Positions 1 through 10,677 are shown, numbered from the stretch's first letter. The stretch: DNA of 64,000 nucleotides from Luteimonas terrae (GCF_004358165.1 NZ_SMTG01000002.1:496001-560000); one strand, 5' to 3'. Notes: generated by a model not told the origin, from the letters alone. Made by a program: numbers and translations.

Positions 1-1095
<1,095 letters not shown>

Positions 1096-1188
1096 GCCTT
1101 GAATCCTGGAAATCCGGTCCGATAACACGCGGCAGCACAGTCTACCGGAGCAGACGCGTCCACCAGCGGGCGTTCTGGTCCACGGGAG

Positions 1189-1194
1189 TACAAT
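1189..1194 (+). promoter_or_regulatory. -10-like hexamer TACAAT, 6 nt before the Fe-S carrier ATG
   Basis: TACAAT matches the sigma-70 -10 consensus at 5 of 6 positions and ends at 1194. The ATG is at 1201, so transcription starting the usual 6-8 nt downstream would begin at the start codon. No good -35 is visible at 16-18 bp. A GGGAG at 1184-1188 overlaps the hexamer's upstream edge and is too far away to be a normal Shine-Dalgarno. Same geometry as four other genes in this window. Confidence 0.45.
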
Positions 1195-1200
1195 CACCTC

Positions 1201-1536
1201 ATGGCCATCGCACTTGCCCCCGCAGCCCTCGAACGCGCCCGCCGCTTCCTCGCGGCCAGTCCCGGCGCGCTGGGACTGCGCTTCGGCGTCACCAAGACCG
1301 GTTGCTCGGGCTGGGGCTACGTCGTCGACATCGCCCACGAGGAGAAGCCGGGCGATGCGGTCAGCGAGCAGGACGGCGTGCGCATCTACGTCGATACGGC
1401 CAGCCAGCCGATTGTCGACGGCACCGAGATCGACTTTGCGCAGAAAGGGTTGAACCAGGAATTCGTGTTCCGCAACCCGAACGCGGCCGCGGCCTGCGGC
1501 TGCGGTGAGAGCTTCACGACTGATCCGACCAAGTAA
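1201..1536 (+). CDS. A-type iron-sulfur cluster carrier (IscA/HesB family)
   Basis: A small scaffold/carrier that passes Fe-S clusters to apoproteins. The 111-residue length fits the family (~107-120). All three cluster-ligand cysteines are present: Cys35 in TGCSGWGY and Cys99/Cys101 in the C-terminal CGCGESF. It stands alone, not in an isc or suf operon, divergent from asnS. That makes it hard to say whether it is the IscA, SufA or ErpA type, so no symbol is given. A -10-like element ends 6 nt before its ATG. It may serve the Fe-S proteins encoded nearby (SdhB, class I fumarase), but this is only inference. Confidence 0.9.
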   Translation: MAIALAPAALERARRFLAASPGALGLRFGVTKTGCSGWGYVVDIAHEEKPGDAVSEQDGVRIYVDTASQPIVDGTEIDFAQKGLNQEFVFRNPNAAAACGCGESFTTDPTK

Positions 1537-1747
1537 ACCGTCTGCTGTGAGCGGACGCTTGCGCCCCTCTCACTCCGGGAGAGATGAGCGCGGCGGAGGC
1601 CGATGGTGGGGTAAGAGGCACGCGCGCGAAGCCGCTTGAATGACACTTGTTGCTCAAGCCCGGCCCTCACCCGACGCGCTCTGCTCGTTGACCTCTTCGG
1701 TACGGACCCGATCAGTGTCCTGTCTCAGCTTGCGGCCAACTGAAGTC

Positions 1748-1905
1748 CTCCCCCGCACTGCGGGGGAGCGTTGGGTGGGGGCGAACCGTCCGGGCGCAGC
1801 AATGCCCGCCGCGTGCGGACGTGGTTGAGCGATTGCGCCGGGTTCATTGCATCCCGCACGTCCGGTTTGCCCCCATCCCAGCCTTCCCCCGCACGCGGGG
1901 GAAGG
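1748..1905. repeat. REP-like inverted pair in the 445-bp gap 1537-1981
   Basis: Two similar GC-rich hairpins face each other. The first (1748-1768) pairs CTCCCCCGC with GCGGGGGAG around a 3-nt loop. The second (1882-1905) has a 10-bp stem, CCTTCCCCCG with CGGGGGAAGG. The flanks also match in inverted orientation: TGGGTGGGGGCGAACCG near 1772-1788 against the reverse complement of 1858-1879. The whole therefore looks like a degenerate inverted pair of one ~45-bp unit, as in BIME/REP doublets. The rest of the gap holds no convincing gene. Confidence 0.6.
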
Positions 1906-1981
1906 GGCAGATTGCGACGCTCACGGCTTAGCTGAGACACGACGCTCTTCAGGCCGTAGGGACTGGCGCTTCCACAGGCGC

Positions 1982-2719
1982 TCAGCGCTTGCGCCGGAAC
2001 TCGCTCCGCACGACGAATCCCGCCGCGAGCAACGCGAGCAGCGCCATGCCGAACCAGGTCAGCGCATAGCTGAGATGGTTGTTGCGAAAGCTGACCATCG
2101 TCATGCCGGCGACCGGCCAATTGCCGATATCGATTCGGTCCTGCGCATCGACGAAGAAGGGTGCGACCGGTCCGGGCATTTCGCGCGCCGCGGTGAACTC
2201 GTCCGGCGCGCGGGTGTACCAGCGGTCCTCGCCAGGCACGTTGTCGCGCAGGAACAGGCCGGCGCGCTCGGGCAGGCGCAGCAGCCCGGTAACCGAGACG
2301 CGCTCGTCGTCGGTGTGACGCGCGCGGCTGTCGCGCGCGCGGTGTGCGTTGTCGACGTAGCCGCGGTTGATCCAGACCGTGCCGTCGGCGGTCACCAGCG
2401 GAGTGAAGATCCAGTAGCCCGGGCCGCGCTCGGTGGTCGCGTAGACCGCGACCTCCTGCGAATGCAGGAACCGCCCGGTGGCGGTGACACGTCGGTACTC
2501 GTCGTCGACGGTGTGGATGCGGGCCCAGTACGACGACGCCGGCATCGGGGCCGGCGTGGCGTGCACGCGTGCGTCGACGCGTGCGATCAGGTCGCGTTTC
2601 CAGCCCAGACGTTCTACCTGCCACACGCCGAGGGCGATGAAGCCCGCGGCGGCGGTGAGCAGGAAGGCCAGCAGCGCCCAGCGGACGAGCGGGCGTGTGG
2701 CGCGGGTGGACTCGCTCAC
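1982..2719 (-). CDS. SURF1 family oxidase assembly protein
   Basis: An inner-membrane assembly factor that helps insert heme into subunit I of heme-copper oxidases. The 245-residue protein has the SURF1 layout: an N-terminal membrane segment (~13-33) followed by GVWQVERLGWKRDLI, a large periplasmic domain with the conserved GPGYWIFTPL and WINRGYV motifs, and a second membrane segment (~217-238). The start is GTG; the only nearby ATG upstream runs into an immediate stop. It begins 13 nt after cyoD, so it is the last gene of the cyo operon. This suggests it serves the bo3 quinol oxidase, like Surf1q of Paracoccus, rather than an aa3 oxidase. Confidence 0.88.
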   Translation of the reverse strand: MSESTRATRPLVRWALLAFLLTAAAGFIALGVWQVERLGWKRDLIARVDARVHATPAPMPASSYWARIHTVDDEYRRVTATGRFLHSQEVAVYATTERGPGYWIFTPLVTADGTVWINRGYVDNAHRARDSRARHTDDERVSVTGLLRLPERAGLFLRDNVPGEDRWYTRAPDEFTAAREMPGPVAPFFVDAQDRIDIGNWPVAGMTMVSFRNNHLSYALTWFGMALLALLAAGFVVRSEFRRKR

Positions 2720-2732
2720 GAAGGCATGCGTG

Positions 2733-3116
2733 TCAGGGTGCGACGCGCATCTGCTCGGGCGACATCGGCATCATGTTGGTGTCGAGGTGGTGCATGACCC
2801 ACAGCGAGCCGACCAGCGCGATGACGATGATGATGCCGGTGAACAGCAGCGACATCAGGATCCAGCCGCCTTCCGATTTCCGGTTCATGTGCAGGAAGTA
2901 GACCATGTGCACGACGATCTGGATGGCGCCGAAGATCATGATCAGCGCGACGGTCCAGACGCGGCTTTCCAGCACTTCGCCCATGACCAGCCAGAACGGG
3001 ATGACGGTGAGGATCACCGACAGCACGAAGCCGATCACGTAGTCGCGCATGCTGCCGTGGCCATGCGCGTCGTGCGCCGACTCGTGGGCGCCGTGGTGGT
3101 TGGTTTCGGTGCTCAT
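2733..3116 (-). CDS. cyoD: Cytochrome o ubiquinol oxidase subunit IV
   Basis: Small structural subunit of the bo3 quinol oxidase, thought to stabilise the CuB site during assembly. It has 127 residues: a His-rich N-terminus (~residues 7-20, [17 protein letters not shown]), then three membrane helices (~25-45, 54-75, 84-106) with the family motif [14 protein letters not shown]. The ATG at 3116 overlaps the cyoC stop by 4 bp (ATGA), indicating coupled translation. The His-rich leader is longer than in E. coli and could bind metal, but there is no direct evidence. Confidence 0.93.
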   Translation of the reverse strand: MSTETNHHGAHESAHDAHGHGSMRDYVIGFVLSVILTVIPFWLVMGEVLESRVWTVALIMIFGAIQIVVHMVYFLHMNRKSEGGWILMSLLFTGIIIVIALVGSLWVMHHLDTNMMPMSPEQMRVAP

Positions 3117-3766
3117 CCCACGACTCCCATCAGATACACATACGAGAACACGCCGATCCAGATCACGTCGAGGAAGTGCCAGAACATCGACAGGCACATC
3201 AGGCGACGGTTGTTGGCGGCGTTGAGGCCATGCTTCTTGAGCTGGAAGACCAGCGTCACCAGCCAGATCAGGCCGAACGTCACGTGCAGGCCGTGCGTGC
3301 CGACCAGGGTGAAGAACGACGACAGGAACGCGCTGCGCTGCGGCGTGGCGCCGAGGTGGGCGAGGTGGTGGAACTCGTACAGCTCGATGCCCAGGAACGC
3401 CAGGCCGAACAGGCCGGTCACCAGCAGCCACCCGATCGTGCGACGCAGGTTGTTCTTGTACGAGTTCAACATCGCGAACCCGTAGGTGATCGACGAGAAC
3501 AGCAGCATGAACGTCGCCACCAGGATCAGCTTCAGGTCGAACAGGTCGGCCGGCGAGGGGCCGGCCGCGTAGTTGCGGCCGAGCACGGCGTAGACGGCGA
3601 ACAGGATCGCGAAGATCAGGCAGTCGCTCATCAGGTACATCCAGAAACCGAGGTTGGTGCCGGTTTCCGGGTGATGCTCGTGCCCGTCGTCGTGGGCGTG
3701 CGGGTCTTCGAACACGTGGTAGACGCGCTCGGTCCCGACGGTGGGGGAGTGGGTGGTATGTGCCAT
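3113..3766 (-). CDS. cyoC: Cytochrome o ubiquinol oxidase subunit III
   Basis: Integral membrane subunit III of the heme-copper quinol oxidase. The 217 residues contain a His/Asp-rich cytoplasmic leader (~18-33) and five membrane helices, with [19 protein letters not shown] at the first helix and the family signature [15 protein letters not shown] near residues 135-150. It lies 3 nt downstream of cyoB and overlaps cyoD by 4 bp. Length and helix count match E. coli CyoC (204 residues). Confidence 0.95.
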   Translation of the reverse strand: MAHTTHSPTVGTERVYHVFEDPHAHDDGHEHHPETGTNLGFWMYLMSDCLIFAILFAVYAVLGRNYAAGPSPADLFDLKLILVATFMLLFSSITYGFAMLNSYKNNLRRTIGWLLVTGLFGLAFLGIELYEFHHLAHLGATPQRSAFLSSFFTLVGTHGLHVTFGLIWLVTLVFQLKKHGLNAANNRRLMCLSMFWHFLDVIWIGVFSYVYLMGVVG

Positions 3767-3769
3767 GGT

Positions 3770-5782
3770 TCAGAGCGCCTGCTGTGCGAGTTCGCGCGTC
3801 CGCGCGTCCTCGGTCGTTTTCACTTCGTCGGCCGGGATGTAGTAGTCGCGGTCGTAGTTGAAGGTGTGCCAGATCGACGCGACGATCAGCGTCACGAACG
3901 ACAGGCCCGCCAGCCACCAGATGTGCCAGATCAGACCGAAGGCCAGCGCCGTGCTGATCGCCGACAGCACGACGCCCGCGCCGGTGTTCTTGGGCATGTG
4001 GATCGAGGTGAAGCCGGTGGTCGGACGCGTGTAGCCGTGCTTCTTCATGTCCGTCCAGGCATCGATCTCGTAGACGACCGGGGTGAACGCGAAGTTGTAG
4101 TTCGGCGGCGGCGAGGAGGTCGCCCATTCCAGCGTGCGGCCGTTCCACGGATCACCGGTGGTGTCGAGCAGCTTCTTGCGGTTCTTCACCGCGACCGCGA
4201 TCGACAGCAGGAACGCGCCGATGCCGGCCGCGACCAGTGCAGCGCCGATGGCCGCGATGATGAAGAACACCGACAGCGAGGTGTCCTCGAACTGGCTCAG
4301 GCGACGGGTCACGCCCATCAGACCCATGATGTAGAGCGGGGTGAACGCCAGCCAGAAGCCGACCAGCCAGCACCAGAACGAGACCTTGCCCCAGAACTCG
4401 TCGAGCTTGAAGCCGAACGCCTTCGGGAACCAGTACACGATGCCGGCGAACAGACCGAACAGCACGCCGCCGATGATCACGTTGTGGAAGTGCGCGACCA
4501 GGAACAGCGAGTTGTGCAGCACGAAGTCGGCCGGCGGCACCGCCAGCAGCACGCCGGTCATGCCCCCGATGACGAAGGTGAACATGAAACCGATCGTCCA
4601 CAGCATCGGCACGTCGAAGCGGATGCGGCCCTTGTACATGGTGAAGAGCCAATTGAAGATCTTCGCGCCCGTCGGGATCGAGATGATCATCGTCGTGATG
4701 CCGAAGAACGCGTTGACGCTCGCGCCCGAGCCCATCGTGAAGAAGTGGTGCAGCCACACCAGGTACGACAGGATCGTGATCACCGCGGTGGCGTAGACCA
4801 TCGAGGTGTAACCGAACAGGCGCTTGCCGCAGTACGTCGCCACGACCTCGGAGAAGATGCCGAAGGCGGGCAGGATCAGGATGTAGACCTCCGGGTGACC
4901 CCAGATCCAGATCAGGTTCACGTACATCATCGGGTTGCCGCCGAGATCGTTCGTGAAGAAGTTCGTGCCGACGTAGCGGTCCATCGTCAGCAGCGCGAGC
5001 GTCGCCGTCAGGATCGGGAACGAGGCCACGATCAGAATGTTGGTGCAGAGCGAGGTCCAGGTGAAGATCGGCATGCGCATCAGCTTCATGCCCGGCGCGC
5101 GCATCTTGACGATGGTCACGATCAGGTTGATGCCCGATAGCGTCGTGCCGACACCGGCCACCTGTAGCGCCCACAGGTAATAGTCCATGCCTGTGCCTGG
5201 ACTGTAGTCGGCGCCCGACAGCGGCGGATACGCCAGCCAGCCGGTACGTGCGAACTCGCCGACGAACAGCGACGCCATGATCAGCGCGGCACCGCCGGCG
5301 GTCATCCAGAAGCTGAAGTTGTTGAGGAACGGGAACGCCACGTCGCGCGCGCCGATTTGCAGCGGCACGACGTAGTTCATCAGGCCCGTCACCAGCGGCA
5401 TGGCCACGAAGAAGATCATGATCACGCCGTGGGCGGTGAAGATCTGATCGTAGTGGTGCGGCGGCAGGAAGCCCTCGCCACCGCTGGAGGCCATGGCCTG
5501 GTGCGCGCGCATCAGCACCGCGTCGGCGAAGCCGCGCAGCAGCATCACGATCGCCAGCACGCAGTACATGATGCCGATCTTCTTGTGGTCGATGCTGGTG
5601 AACCACTCCTTCCACAGATAGCCCCAGAGGCGGTACCTGGTCAGCAGGAAGAGCGTGGCAATACCGCCCAGCACGACGCCGACGAAGGTGACGCCGACGA
5701 CCGGGTCATGGAGGAAGGGCAGTGCATCGAGCGACAAGCGCCCGATCCACGGGGATGTGATCTGGTCCTGGGGTGCGGACAT
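3770..5782 (-). CDS. cyoB: Cytochrome o ubiquinol oxidase subunit I
   Basis: Catalytic subunit that reduces O2 to water with electrons from ubiquinol and pumps protons. It has 670 residues (E. coli 663). The heme and CuB ligands are visible: the first low-spin heme His in [11 protein letters not shown], the CuB His and cross-linked Tyr in WGHPEVYIL, the adjacent His pair in WLHHFFTMG, and the two heme His residues in [12 protein letters not shown]. No cyoE (heme O synthase) follows the operon here, so heme O must be made from a gene elsewhere. Confidence 0.97.
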   Translation of the reverse strand: MSAPQDQITSPWIGRLSLDALPFLHDPVVGVTFVGVVLGGIATLFLLTRYRLWGYLWKEWFTSIDHKKIGIMYCVLAIVMLLRGFADAVLMRAHQAMASSGGEGFLPPHHYDQIFTAHGVIMIFFVAMPLVTGLMNYVVPLQIGARDVAFPFLNNFSFWMTAGGAALIMASLFVGEFARTGWLAYPPLSGADYSPGTGMDYYLWALQVAGVGTTLSGINLIVTIVKMRAPGMKLMRMPIFTWTSLCTNILIVASFPILTATLALLTMDRYVGTNFFTNDLGGNPMMYVNLIWIWGHPEVYILILPAFGIFSEVVATYCGKRLFGYTSMVYATAVITILSYLVWLHHFFTMGSGASVNAFFGITTMIISIPTGAKIFNWLFTMYKGRIRFDVPMLWTIGFMFTFVIGGMTGVLLAVPPADFVLHNSLFLVAHFHNVIIGGVLFGLFAGIVYWFPKAFGFKLDEFWGKVSFWCWLVGFWLAFTPLYIMGLMGVTRRLSQFEDTSLSVFFIIAAIGAALVAAGIGAFLLSIAVAVKNRKKLLDTTGDPWNGRTLEWATSSPPPNYNFAFTPVVYEIDAWTDMKKHGYTRPTTGFTSIHMPKNTGAGVVLSAISTALAFGLIWHIWWLAGLSFVTLIVASIWHTFNYDRDYYIPADEVKTTEDARTRELAQQAL

Positions 5783-5827
5783 GGAGTTCCTGCCTGGTAC
5801 TTGGATTGCGTGATGCGATGCGGACGA

Positions 5828-7027
5828 TCAGCGACCGGTCCGGCCGCCGTCGTTGTCCGGCTTGCCGGGAGCGCCTTCGTTCTGCGGTTCCTGGCCCGGC
5901 GGGATCGGCTTGACGCCTTCGTCGTCGTCCTCGTTGGACGGCGTCGGCTGCGGCGTCGGCTCATCCGGCGACACGGCGCGCGGCTGGTGACCCTGCGGCT
6001 CGTCGCCACGGGCTTCGCGGCCGGCTTCGGGGAACGTCGCGGCCGGGGCTGCGACCGGATCGTCGGCATGACGGTTGTCGTAGCGCAGACGGTCGTAGTT
6101 GGCCTGGCTGTCGACGCCGCCGCCACCGCTGCGGTCGATGTGCGCCATCTCGTGCACGCACATCGAACCGGGCGCGACGCACATGTTGACGATCGCCTCG
6201 AACAGCGCCGGATCGACGTCGCCGAAATAACGCACCGGCTCACGCTCGGACGGACGCTCGAGCACCAGGTATTCCTCGCGGCCCAGACGCGTCGTGTCGG
6301 CCTGGACCTTGGCCACCCAGGCGTCGAAGCCGTCCTCGCTCAGGCCGTGGAAGTCGAAGCGCATGTGCGAGAAGCCGTCGCCGCTGAAATTGCCGGAGAA
6401 GCCCTTGTAGACGCCTTCCTTGTTGATGACCGCGTGCAGCTTGGTCTCCATGCCCGGCATGGCGTAGATCTGGCCTGCCAGCGCGGGGACGAAGAAGGAA
6501 TTCATGATCGACGACGAGGTCAGCTTGAACTGGATCGGGCGGTTCACCGGCGCGGCCAGTTCGTTGATCGTGGCGATGCCCTGTTCGGGATAGAAGAACA
6601 GCCATTTCCAGTCGATCGCGACCACTTCCACCACCAGCGGCTCGACGCCCTCGGGAATCGGCGTGTTCGCGTCGATGCGGTCGAGCGGGCGATACGGATC
6701 GAGCTTGTGCGTCGCGATCCAGGTCACCGTGCCCAGCACGAGGATGATCGCCAGCGGCGCCGACCAGATGATCAGCTCCAGCCGCGTGGAGTGGTGCCAC
6801 TCGGGCGCGTACTCGGCGTCCTTGTTCGACTCGCGGTATTTCCAGGCGAAGAAGAACGTCAGGAAGATCACCGGCACGATGATCAGCAGCATCAGGACCG
6901 TGGACAGCACGATCAGGTCGCGCTGCTGGACCGCGATGTCGCCCGAAGGCGCCATGACGGTCCATTCGCAGCCGGACAGCACCGTGGCTGCCAGGAGCAG
7001 CGCGAAGATTCGAAGAGTGGATTTCAT
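5828..7027 (-). CDS. cyoA: Cytochrome o ubiquinol oxidase subunit II with long C-terminal tail
   Basis: Lipoprotein subunit II of the bo3 oxidase. ATG at 7027 gives 399 residues; an in-frame TTG six codons earlier is less likely. A signal peptide ends in the lipobox LSGC (Cys20). Two membrane helices and the cupredoxin domain follow. The CuA ligands are absent (FSGNFSGDGFSHM in their place), as expected for a quinol oxidase. It is ~85 residues longer than E. coli CyoA because of a low-complexity tail (from about residue 310) rich in Asp, Glu, Pro, Arg and Gln. The tail should be periplasmic and looks disordered. First gene of cyoABCD-SURF1. Confidence 0.93.
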   Translation of the reverse strand: MKSTLRIFALLLAATVLSGCEWTVMAPSGDIAVQQRDLIVLSTVLMLLIIVPVIFLTFFFAWKYRESNKDAEYAPEWHHSTRLELIIWSAPLAIILVLGTVTWIATHKLDPYRPLDRIDANTPIPEGVEPLVVEVVAIDWKWLFFYPEQGIATINELAAPVNRPIQFKLTSSSIMNSFFVPALAGQIYAMPGMETKLHAVINKEGVYKGFSGNFSGDGFSHMRFDFHGLSEDGFDAWVAKVQADTTRLGREEYLVLERPSEREPVRYFGDVDPALFEAIVNMCVAPGSMCVHEMAHIDRSGGGGVDSQANYDRLRYDNRHADDPVAAPAATFPEAGREARGDEPQGHQPRAVSPDEPTPQPTPSNEDDDEGVKPIPPGQEPQNEGAPGKPDNDGGRTGR

Positions 7028-7205
7028 TGAGGGGATCGACGACAACGGAGAGGAATACGACTTGACGGAAGCGCTACGGCGCGGCCGTTAGCGTGGGGGT
7101 GTAGCGGGGCGCCGGGCCTTGCTGCTGCGCACCTTGCTTGGCGGGCCCGTTTCGGGTTCACAATGCGGCGCATTATCCCCCATAACGACCGGAGAGAGCG
7201 CGCAG

Positions 7206-8525
7206 ATGAGCGATATTGCACAGCAAGCCACCACCGGCCTCGACGACGCGCCGGAAACCGACGACCTGGAAGTGTCTCCAGGCAAGATCGCGTTTCCCGT
7301 CGTCATGGGGCGGACATCGGAATTCTTCGACTTCTTCGTGTACGGCATCGCCGCGGTGCTGGTGTTTCCGTACCTGTTCTTTCCCGATGCCGATCCGGTG
7401 CAAGCGACGCTCAAGTCGTTCGCGGTGTTCTCGCTGGCCTTCATCGCACGTCCGATCGGCTCGATCGTCTTCATGGCGATCGACCGCAACTTCAGCCGCG
7501 CGGCCAAGCTGATCGGCGCGTTGTTCCTGCTGTGCGGTTCGACGATGGCGATCGCCTTCCTGCCCAGCTATGCGCAGGCCGGCATGCTCGCGCCGGTGCT
7601 GCTGGCGGTGTTCCGCTTCGGCCAGGGCCTGGGTTGGGGCGGCGCTTGGGACGGCCTGCCGTCGCTGCTGTCGCTGACGGCGCCGCGCGAGCGCCGCGGC
7701 TGGTACGCCATGGTTCCGCAGCTCGGCGCGGCCTTGGGCTTCATGCTCGCCTGCGGCATGTTCCTGATCTTCACCCGCGTGCTGAGCCAGGAAGACTTCA
7801 TGGCGTGGGGCTGGCGCTTCCCGTTCTTCGTCGCGCTGGCGCTCAATGTGGTCGCGCTCTTCGCGCGCCTGCGTCTGGTGGTCACGCCCGAGTTCAAGCG
7901 TCTGTTTGACGAGAAGGAACTGCAGCCGCGGCGCGTCGTCGAGACCATCGCCACGCATCCGCGCCAGGTGTTCGTCGGCGCGCTGATTCCGCTGGCGACC
8001 TATGCGATGTTCCATCTGGTGACGATCTTCCCGCTGAGCTGGGCGACGCTGTTCACCGATCACAACGCGACCGATTTCCTCGGCAGCCTGTTCCTGGGCT
8101 CGATCGTCGGCGGGCTGGGCATCATGCTGTCGGGCATCCTGGCCGACCGCGTAGGCCGCCGTGGCCAGCTGGCGATCGCCGCGGTGCTGATCGCGCTCTT
8201 CAGCTTCTTCGCAGCGCCGCTGCTGGGCAGCGACACCACCGCGGGCCGCACGACCTACGTCGTCATCGGCTTCGCCCTGCTGGGCCTGTCGCTCGGGCAG
8301 GCGAGCAACGCGATCGCCTCGCGCTTCGAGAGCATCTACCGCTACACCGGCGCTGCGGTGACCTCGGACATCGCCTGGCTCGTGGGCGCCGGTTTCGCGC
8401 CGCTGGTCGCGCTGTGGCTGTGCAGCCACTACGGCCTGGCCTACGTCGGCTACTACCTGCTCTCGGGCGCGGCGGTCACGCTGGCCGCCCTGGGCTTCAG
8501 CCGCACGCTCGAAACGGTGCGCTGA
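7206..8525 (+). CDS. MFS transporter, metabolite:H+ symporter (MHS)-like
   Basis: Probable proton-coupled importer of a small organic solute; the substrate cannot be read from sequence. The 439 residues have the MHS pattern: an N-terminal cytoplasmic stretch, GRTSEFFDFFVYGIAAVLVF at helix 1, LAFIARPIGSIVFMAIDRNF at the helix 2-3 loop, FRFGQGLGWGGAWDGLPSLL in helix 4, and twelve predicted helices. The start was placed at ATG 7206 because GGAGAGAGC lies just upstream; the open frame extends further 5' without support. Divergent from cyoA, and a hairpin at 8544-8568 follows it. Confidence 0.85.
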   Translation: MSDIAQQATTGLDDAPETDDLEVSPGKIAFPVVMGRTSEFFDFFVYGIAAVLVFPYLFFPDADPVQATLKSFAVFSLAFIARPIGSIVFMAIDRNFSRAAKLIGALFLLCGSTMAIAFLPSYAQAGMLAPVLLAVFRFGQGLGWGGAWDGLPSLLSLTAPRERRGWYAMVPQLGAALGFMLACGMFLIFTRVLSQEDFMAWGWRFPFFVALALNVVALFARLRLVVTPEFKRLFDEKELQPRRVVETIATHPRQVFVGALIPLATYAMFHLVTIFPLSWATLFTDHNATDFLGSLFLGSIVGGLGIMLSGILADRVGRRGQLAIAAVLIALFSFFAAPLLGSDTTAGRTTYVVIGFALLGLSLGQASNAIASRFESIYRYTGAAVTSDIAWLVGAGFAPLVALWLCSHYGLAYVGYYLLSGAAVTLAALGFSRTLETVR

Positions 8526-8543
8526 ACGACCGCACCCGCGCGC

Positions 8544-8568
8544 ACGCGCCGCCCTGGGGGCGGCGTGT
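8544..8568 (+). terminator. GC-rich hairpin after the MFS gene
   Basis: An 11-bp stem (ACGCGCCGCCC with GGGCGGCGTGT, one G-U pair) closes on a 3-nt loop 19 nt after the stop codon. There is no T-tract, so it may be a weak or factor-assisted terminator. Confidence 0.5.
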
Positions 8569-8796
8569 GTCGGGATGCGGCGGGCGGCTGGCACGTTGAC
8601 GACTCCTGGGCTCCGTGGGGGCGGAGCATCTGATCCGCTCCCGGGGTCTAGCCGTCCGGGAAGGTGCGCCACGCGGGCGCTTCGGCGCGTGTATTTCAGC
8701 ATCTGACATGCAATGCGGGGCTGCGACCGAATGTCGCACTGTGCGCATATAAAGATGTCGCGCGCAGAAGCGTCGCGGCCTATGGGTCCGGCGCAC

Positions 8797-8825
8797 TTGC
8801 TCCGGGGCAGGGCATCTGTGAGAAT
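8797..8825 (+). promoter_or_regulatory. Predicted sigma-70 promoter of the rpsF operon
   Basis: TTGCTC (8797-8802), a 17-bp spacer, and GAGAAT (8820-8825) preceded by TG one base before it (extended -10, TGTGAGAAT). Transcription would start near 8832, giving a leader of ~113 nt before rpsF. A leader of this length is plausible for ribosomal-protein feedback control. The rest of the 419-bp gap 8526-8944 shows only GC-rich sequence and small hairpins. Confidence 0.5.
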
Positions 8826-8944
8826 GCCCGGCTCCCTGCGGCTGTCCGCCGGGAGACCCTTGCCCCACTGTGCGGCCTTGCCGCAGATCGGGGGGCTATC
8901 CAGGCCGGCGCGACCGCGCGGCCGATACCCGAAAGGAAACCACC

Positions 8945-9379
8945 ATGCGTCATTATGAAGTCGTGTTCCTGGTCCATCCGGACCAGAGCGAGCAGGTGCC
9001 TGCGATGATCGAGCGCTACAAGTCGCTGATCGAGGGCGCCGACGGCAAGATCCACCGTCTCGAGGATTGGGGCCGCCGCCAGCTGGCCTACCCGATCAAC
9101 AACCTCGTCAAGGCGCACTACGTGATGTTCAACATCGAAGTCGGCCAGGCCGGCATCGACGAGCTCACCGAGGCGTTCCGCTTCAACGATGCGGTGCTGC
9201 GTCACCTGGTCGTGCGTCGCGACGAGGCCGACACCGAGCAGTCCCTGATCATGAAGAACAAGGACGAGAAGGGCGACAAGCCCGAGCGTGGCGAGCGCCG
9301 CCGCCGTGACGACGAAGGCGATTCGGCCGGCAGCGATGCCGAGTCCGACAAGTCCGACAACAACGCCGAAGCCGCCTGA
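8945..9379 (+). CDS. rpsF: 30S ribosomal protein bS6
   Basis: Component of the small subunit platform that binds 16S rRNA with bS18. The 144-residue protein starts [18 protein letters not shown] and contains the family motif [21 protein letters not shown] (about residues 35-55). From about residue 105 it carries a charged, low-complexity tail (Lys, Glu, Asp, Arg, Ser) typical of proteobacterial bS6; in E. coli this end is glutamylated by RimK. ATG 8945 has the ribosome-binding site GAAAGGAAA just upstream. First gene of rpsF-rpsR-rplI. Confidence 0.97.
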   Translation: MRHYEVVFLVHPDQSEQVPAMIERYKSLIEGADGKIHRLEDWGRRQLAYPINNLVKAHYVMFNIEVGQAGIDELTEAFRFNDAVLRHLVVRRDEADTEQSLIMKNKDEKGDKPERGERRRRDDEGDSAGSDAESDKSDNNAEAA

Positions 9380-9390
9380 GGATCACGCAC

Positions 9391-9621
9391 ATGTCCAAGT
9401 TCTTCCGCCGCCGCAAGTTCTGCAAGTTCACCGCCGAGGGCGTCAAGGAGATCGATTACAAGGATCTCAACACCCTGCGCCAGAACCTCACCGAGAACGG
9501 CAAGATCGTCCCGAGCCGCATCACCGGTACCAAGTCCAAGTACCAGCGCCAGCTGGCCACGGCCGTCAAGCGCGCGCGTTTCCTCGCGCTGATCCCGTAC
9601 ACGGACAACCACAACGTCTGA
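9391..9621 (+). CDS. rpsR: 30S ribosomal protein bS18
   Basis: A 76-residue basic protein that pairs with bS6 on the 30S platform. The sequence has the family signature ([15 protein letters not shown], then [22 protein letters not shown]) and the RNA-binding [21 protein letters not shown] near the end. It lies 11 nt after rpsF, in the standard gene order. Confidence 0.97.
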   Translation: MSKFFRRRKFCKFTAEGVKEIDYKDLNTLRQNLTENGKIVPSRITGTKSKYQRQLATAVKRARFLALIPYTDNHNV

Positions 9622-9710
9622 TCGCCTCGCGGCGCTCGAGCGTTCTCGTCCGATTCGGACAGCAACCGTTGCGGCGCCACCGGCGCCGCTAACGAATACG
9701 GAGCAACACC

Positions 9711-10163
9711 ATGCAACTGATTCTTCTGCAGAAGGTCACCAACCTCGGCAACCTCGGTGACAAGGTCAACGTGAAGCCGGGCTACGGCCGCAACTACCTC
9801 GTGCCGCAGGGCAAGGCCGTGCCGGCGACCGCCGCCAGCATCGCCGAGTTCGAATCGCGTCGCGCCGAGTACGAAGCCAAGGCGAAGTCGCAGCTCGACG
9901 AGGCGCAGCAGCGCCTGGCCAAGCTGGAAGGCGCCAGCGTGACCGTTTACGCCAACGCGTCGACCGAAGGCAAGCTGTACGGCTCGGTCGGTCCGCGCGA
10001 AATCGCTGACGCGCTGACCAAGGCGGTCACACCGGTCAACAAGTCGGAAGTCGTGCTGGGTGAAGGCGCGTTCCGCAACACCGGTGAGTTCGAGGTCGTG
10101 GTGCACCTGCACGCCGACGCCGAGACCACCGTCAAGGTGATCATCGAAGGCGAGGTCGCCTGA
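9711..10163 (+). CDS. rplI: 50S ribosomal protein bL9
   Basis: A 150-residue large-subunit protein with two RNA-binding lobes joined by a long helix. The N-terminal lobe shows [19 protein letters not shown] and the glycine-rich [16 protein letters not shown] signature. The linker helix spans roughly residues 42-75, and the C-terminal domain contains [14 protein letters not shown]. It follows rpsR after an 89-bp spacer and ends the ribosomal operon before a clear terminator at 10189-10212. Confidence 0.97.
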   Translation: MQLILLQKVTNLGNLGDKVNVKPGYGRNYLVPQGKAVPATAASIAEFESRRAEYEAKAKSQLDEAQQRLAKLEGASVTVYANASTEGKLYGSVGPREIADALTKAVTPVNKSEVVLGEGAFRNTGEFEVVVHLHADAETTVKVIIEGEVA

Positions 10164-10188
10164 TCCATCGGATCGGGTTGTCCTTGGG

Positions 10189-10212
10189 CGGGCGCCGAAA
10201 GGCGCCCGTTTT
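10189..10212 (+). terminator. Rho-independent terminator of rpsF-rpsR-rplI
   Basis: The stem CGGGCGCC pairs with GGCGCCCG (8 bp) around a GAAA tetraloop and is followed by TTTTCGTTT. It lies 25 nt after the rplI stop, so dnaB downstream must have its own promoter. Confidence 0.88.
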
Positions 10213-10311
10213 CGTTTGGGCGTTCTGTTCTGGCCGCTTGTACCGGGCTTTGGCTTCGGGGACCGCGCATCGGCCTGCCGGGCCACGGTCGCTTTTCCCT
10301 CGGTCAGGACG

Positions 10312-10483
10312 CTTCGCGGTCCGGCCCGGCGCAGCGCGCCGTGCGTTCGTGTGGACGCGCGGCAATGCCGCGCAAGCCGTCACCACTCACCCTGCCCTGA
10401 CTCGGGCGCGCGCCTGCTTCGCGGCCCGGCCGGGCAAAGCATGCCCGGCGTTCACCCGGTCGCGCGGCATGCCGCGCAAGCAG
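10312..10483. repeat. Degenerate ~105-bp direct repeat in the rplI-dnaB gap
   Basis: The stretch 10312-10379 recurs in degenerate form at 10416-10483. Both copies contain GCTTCGCGG, then CCGGCC, then a near-palindrome: GCGCGGC-AAT-GCCGCGC at 10357-10373 and GCGCGGC-AT-GCCGCGC at 10462-10477, each followed by AAGC. The repeat lies in the 767-bp gap 10164-10930. The open frames crossing it start inside the terminator or lack ribosome-binding sites, so I read this stretch as non-coding. Confidence 0.5.
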
Positions 10484-10677
10484 ACCGAGCTCATCCATGG
10501 CGCGCTCGGCGCAACCATGGCCCGTCAGTCCGCTGCTCGCTGCAACTACCAGCTTTCGTGGCTTCGAAAACGCTTCACGCATCAGCGCATTTCAGAGGTG
10601 TTTGGCCGATCTGCGGCATCCAACTGCAGTGCGTACGAGCTTTCGAAGTCTGCGTAGTCCCAGGTCGCGGGCGAGGG

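Noticed and set aside
3176-5140. A 654-codon plus-strand frame.
   Set aside because: Antisense to cyoB and cyoC; composition is His/Gln/Arg/Asp-rich noise.
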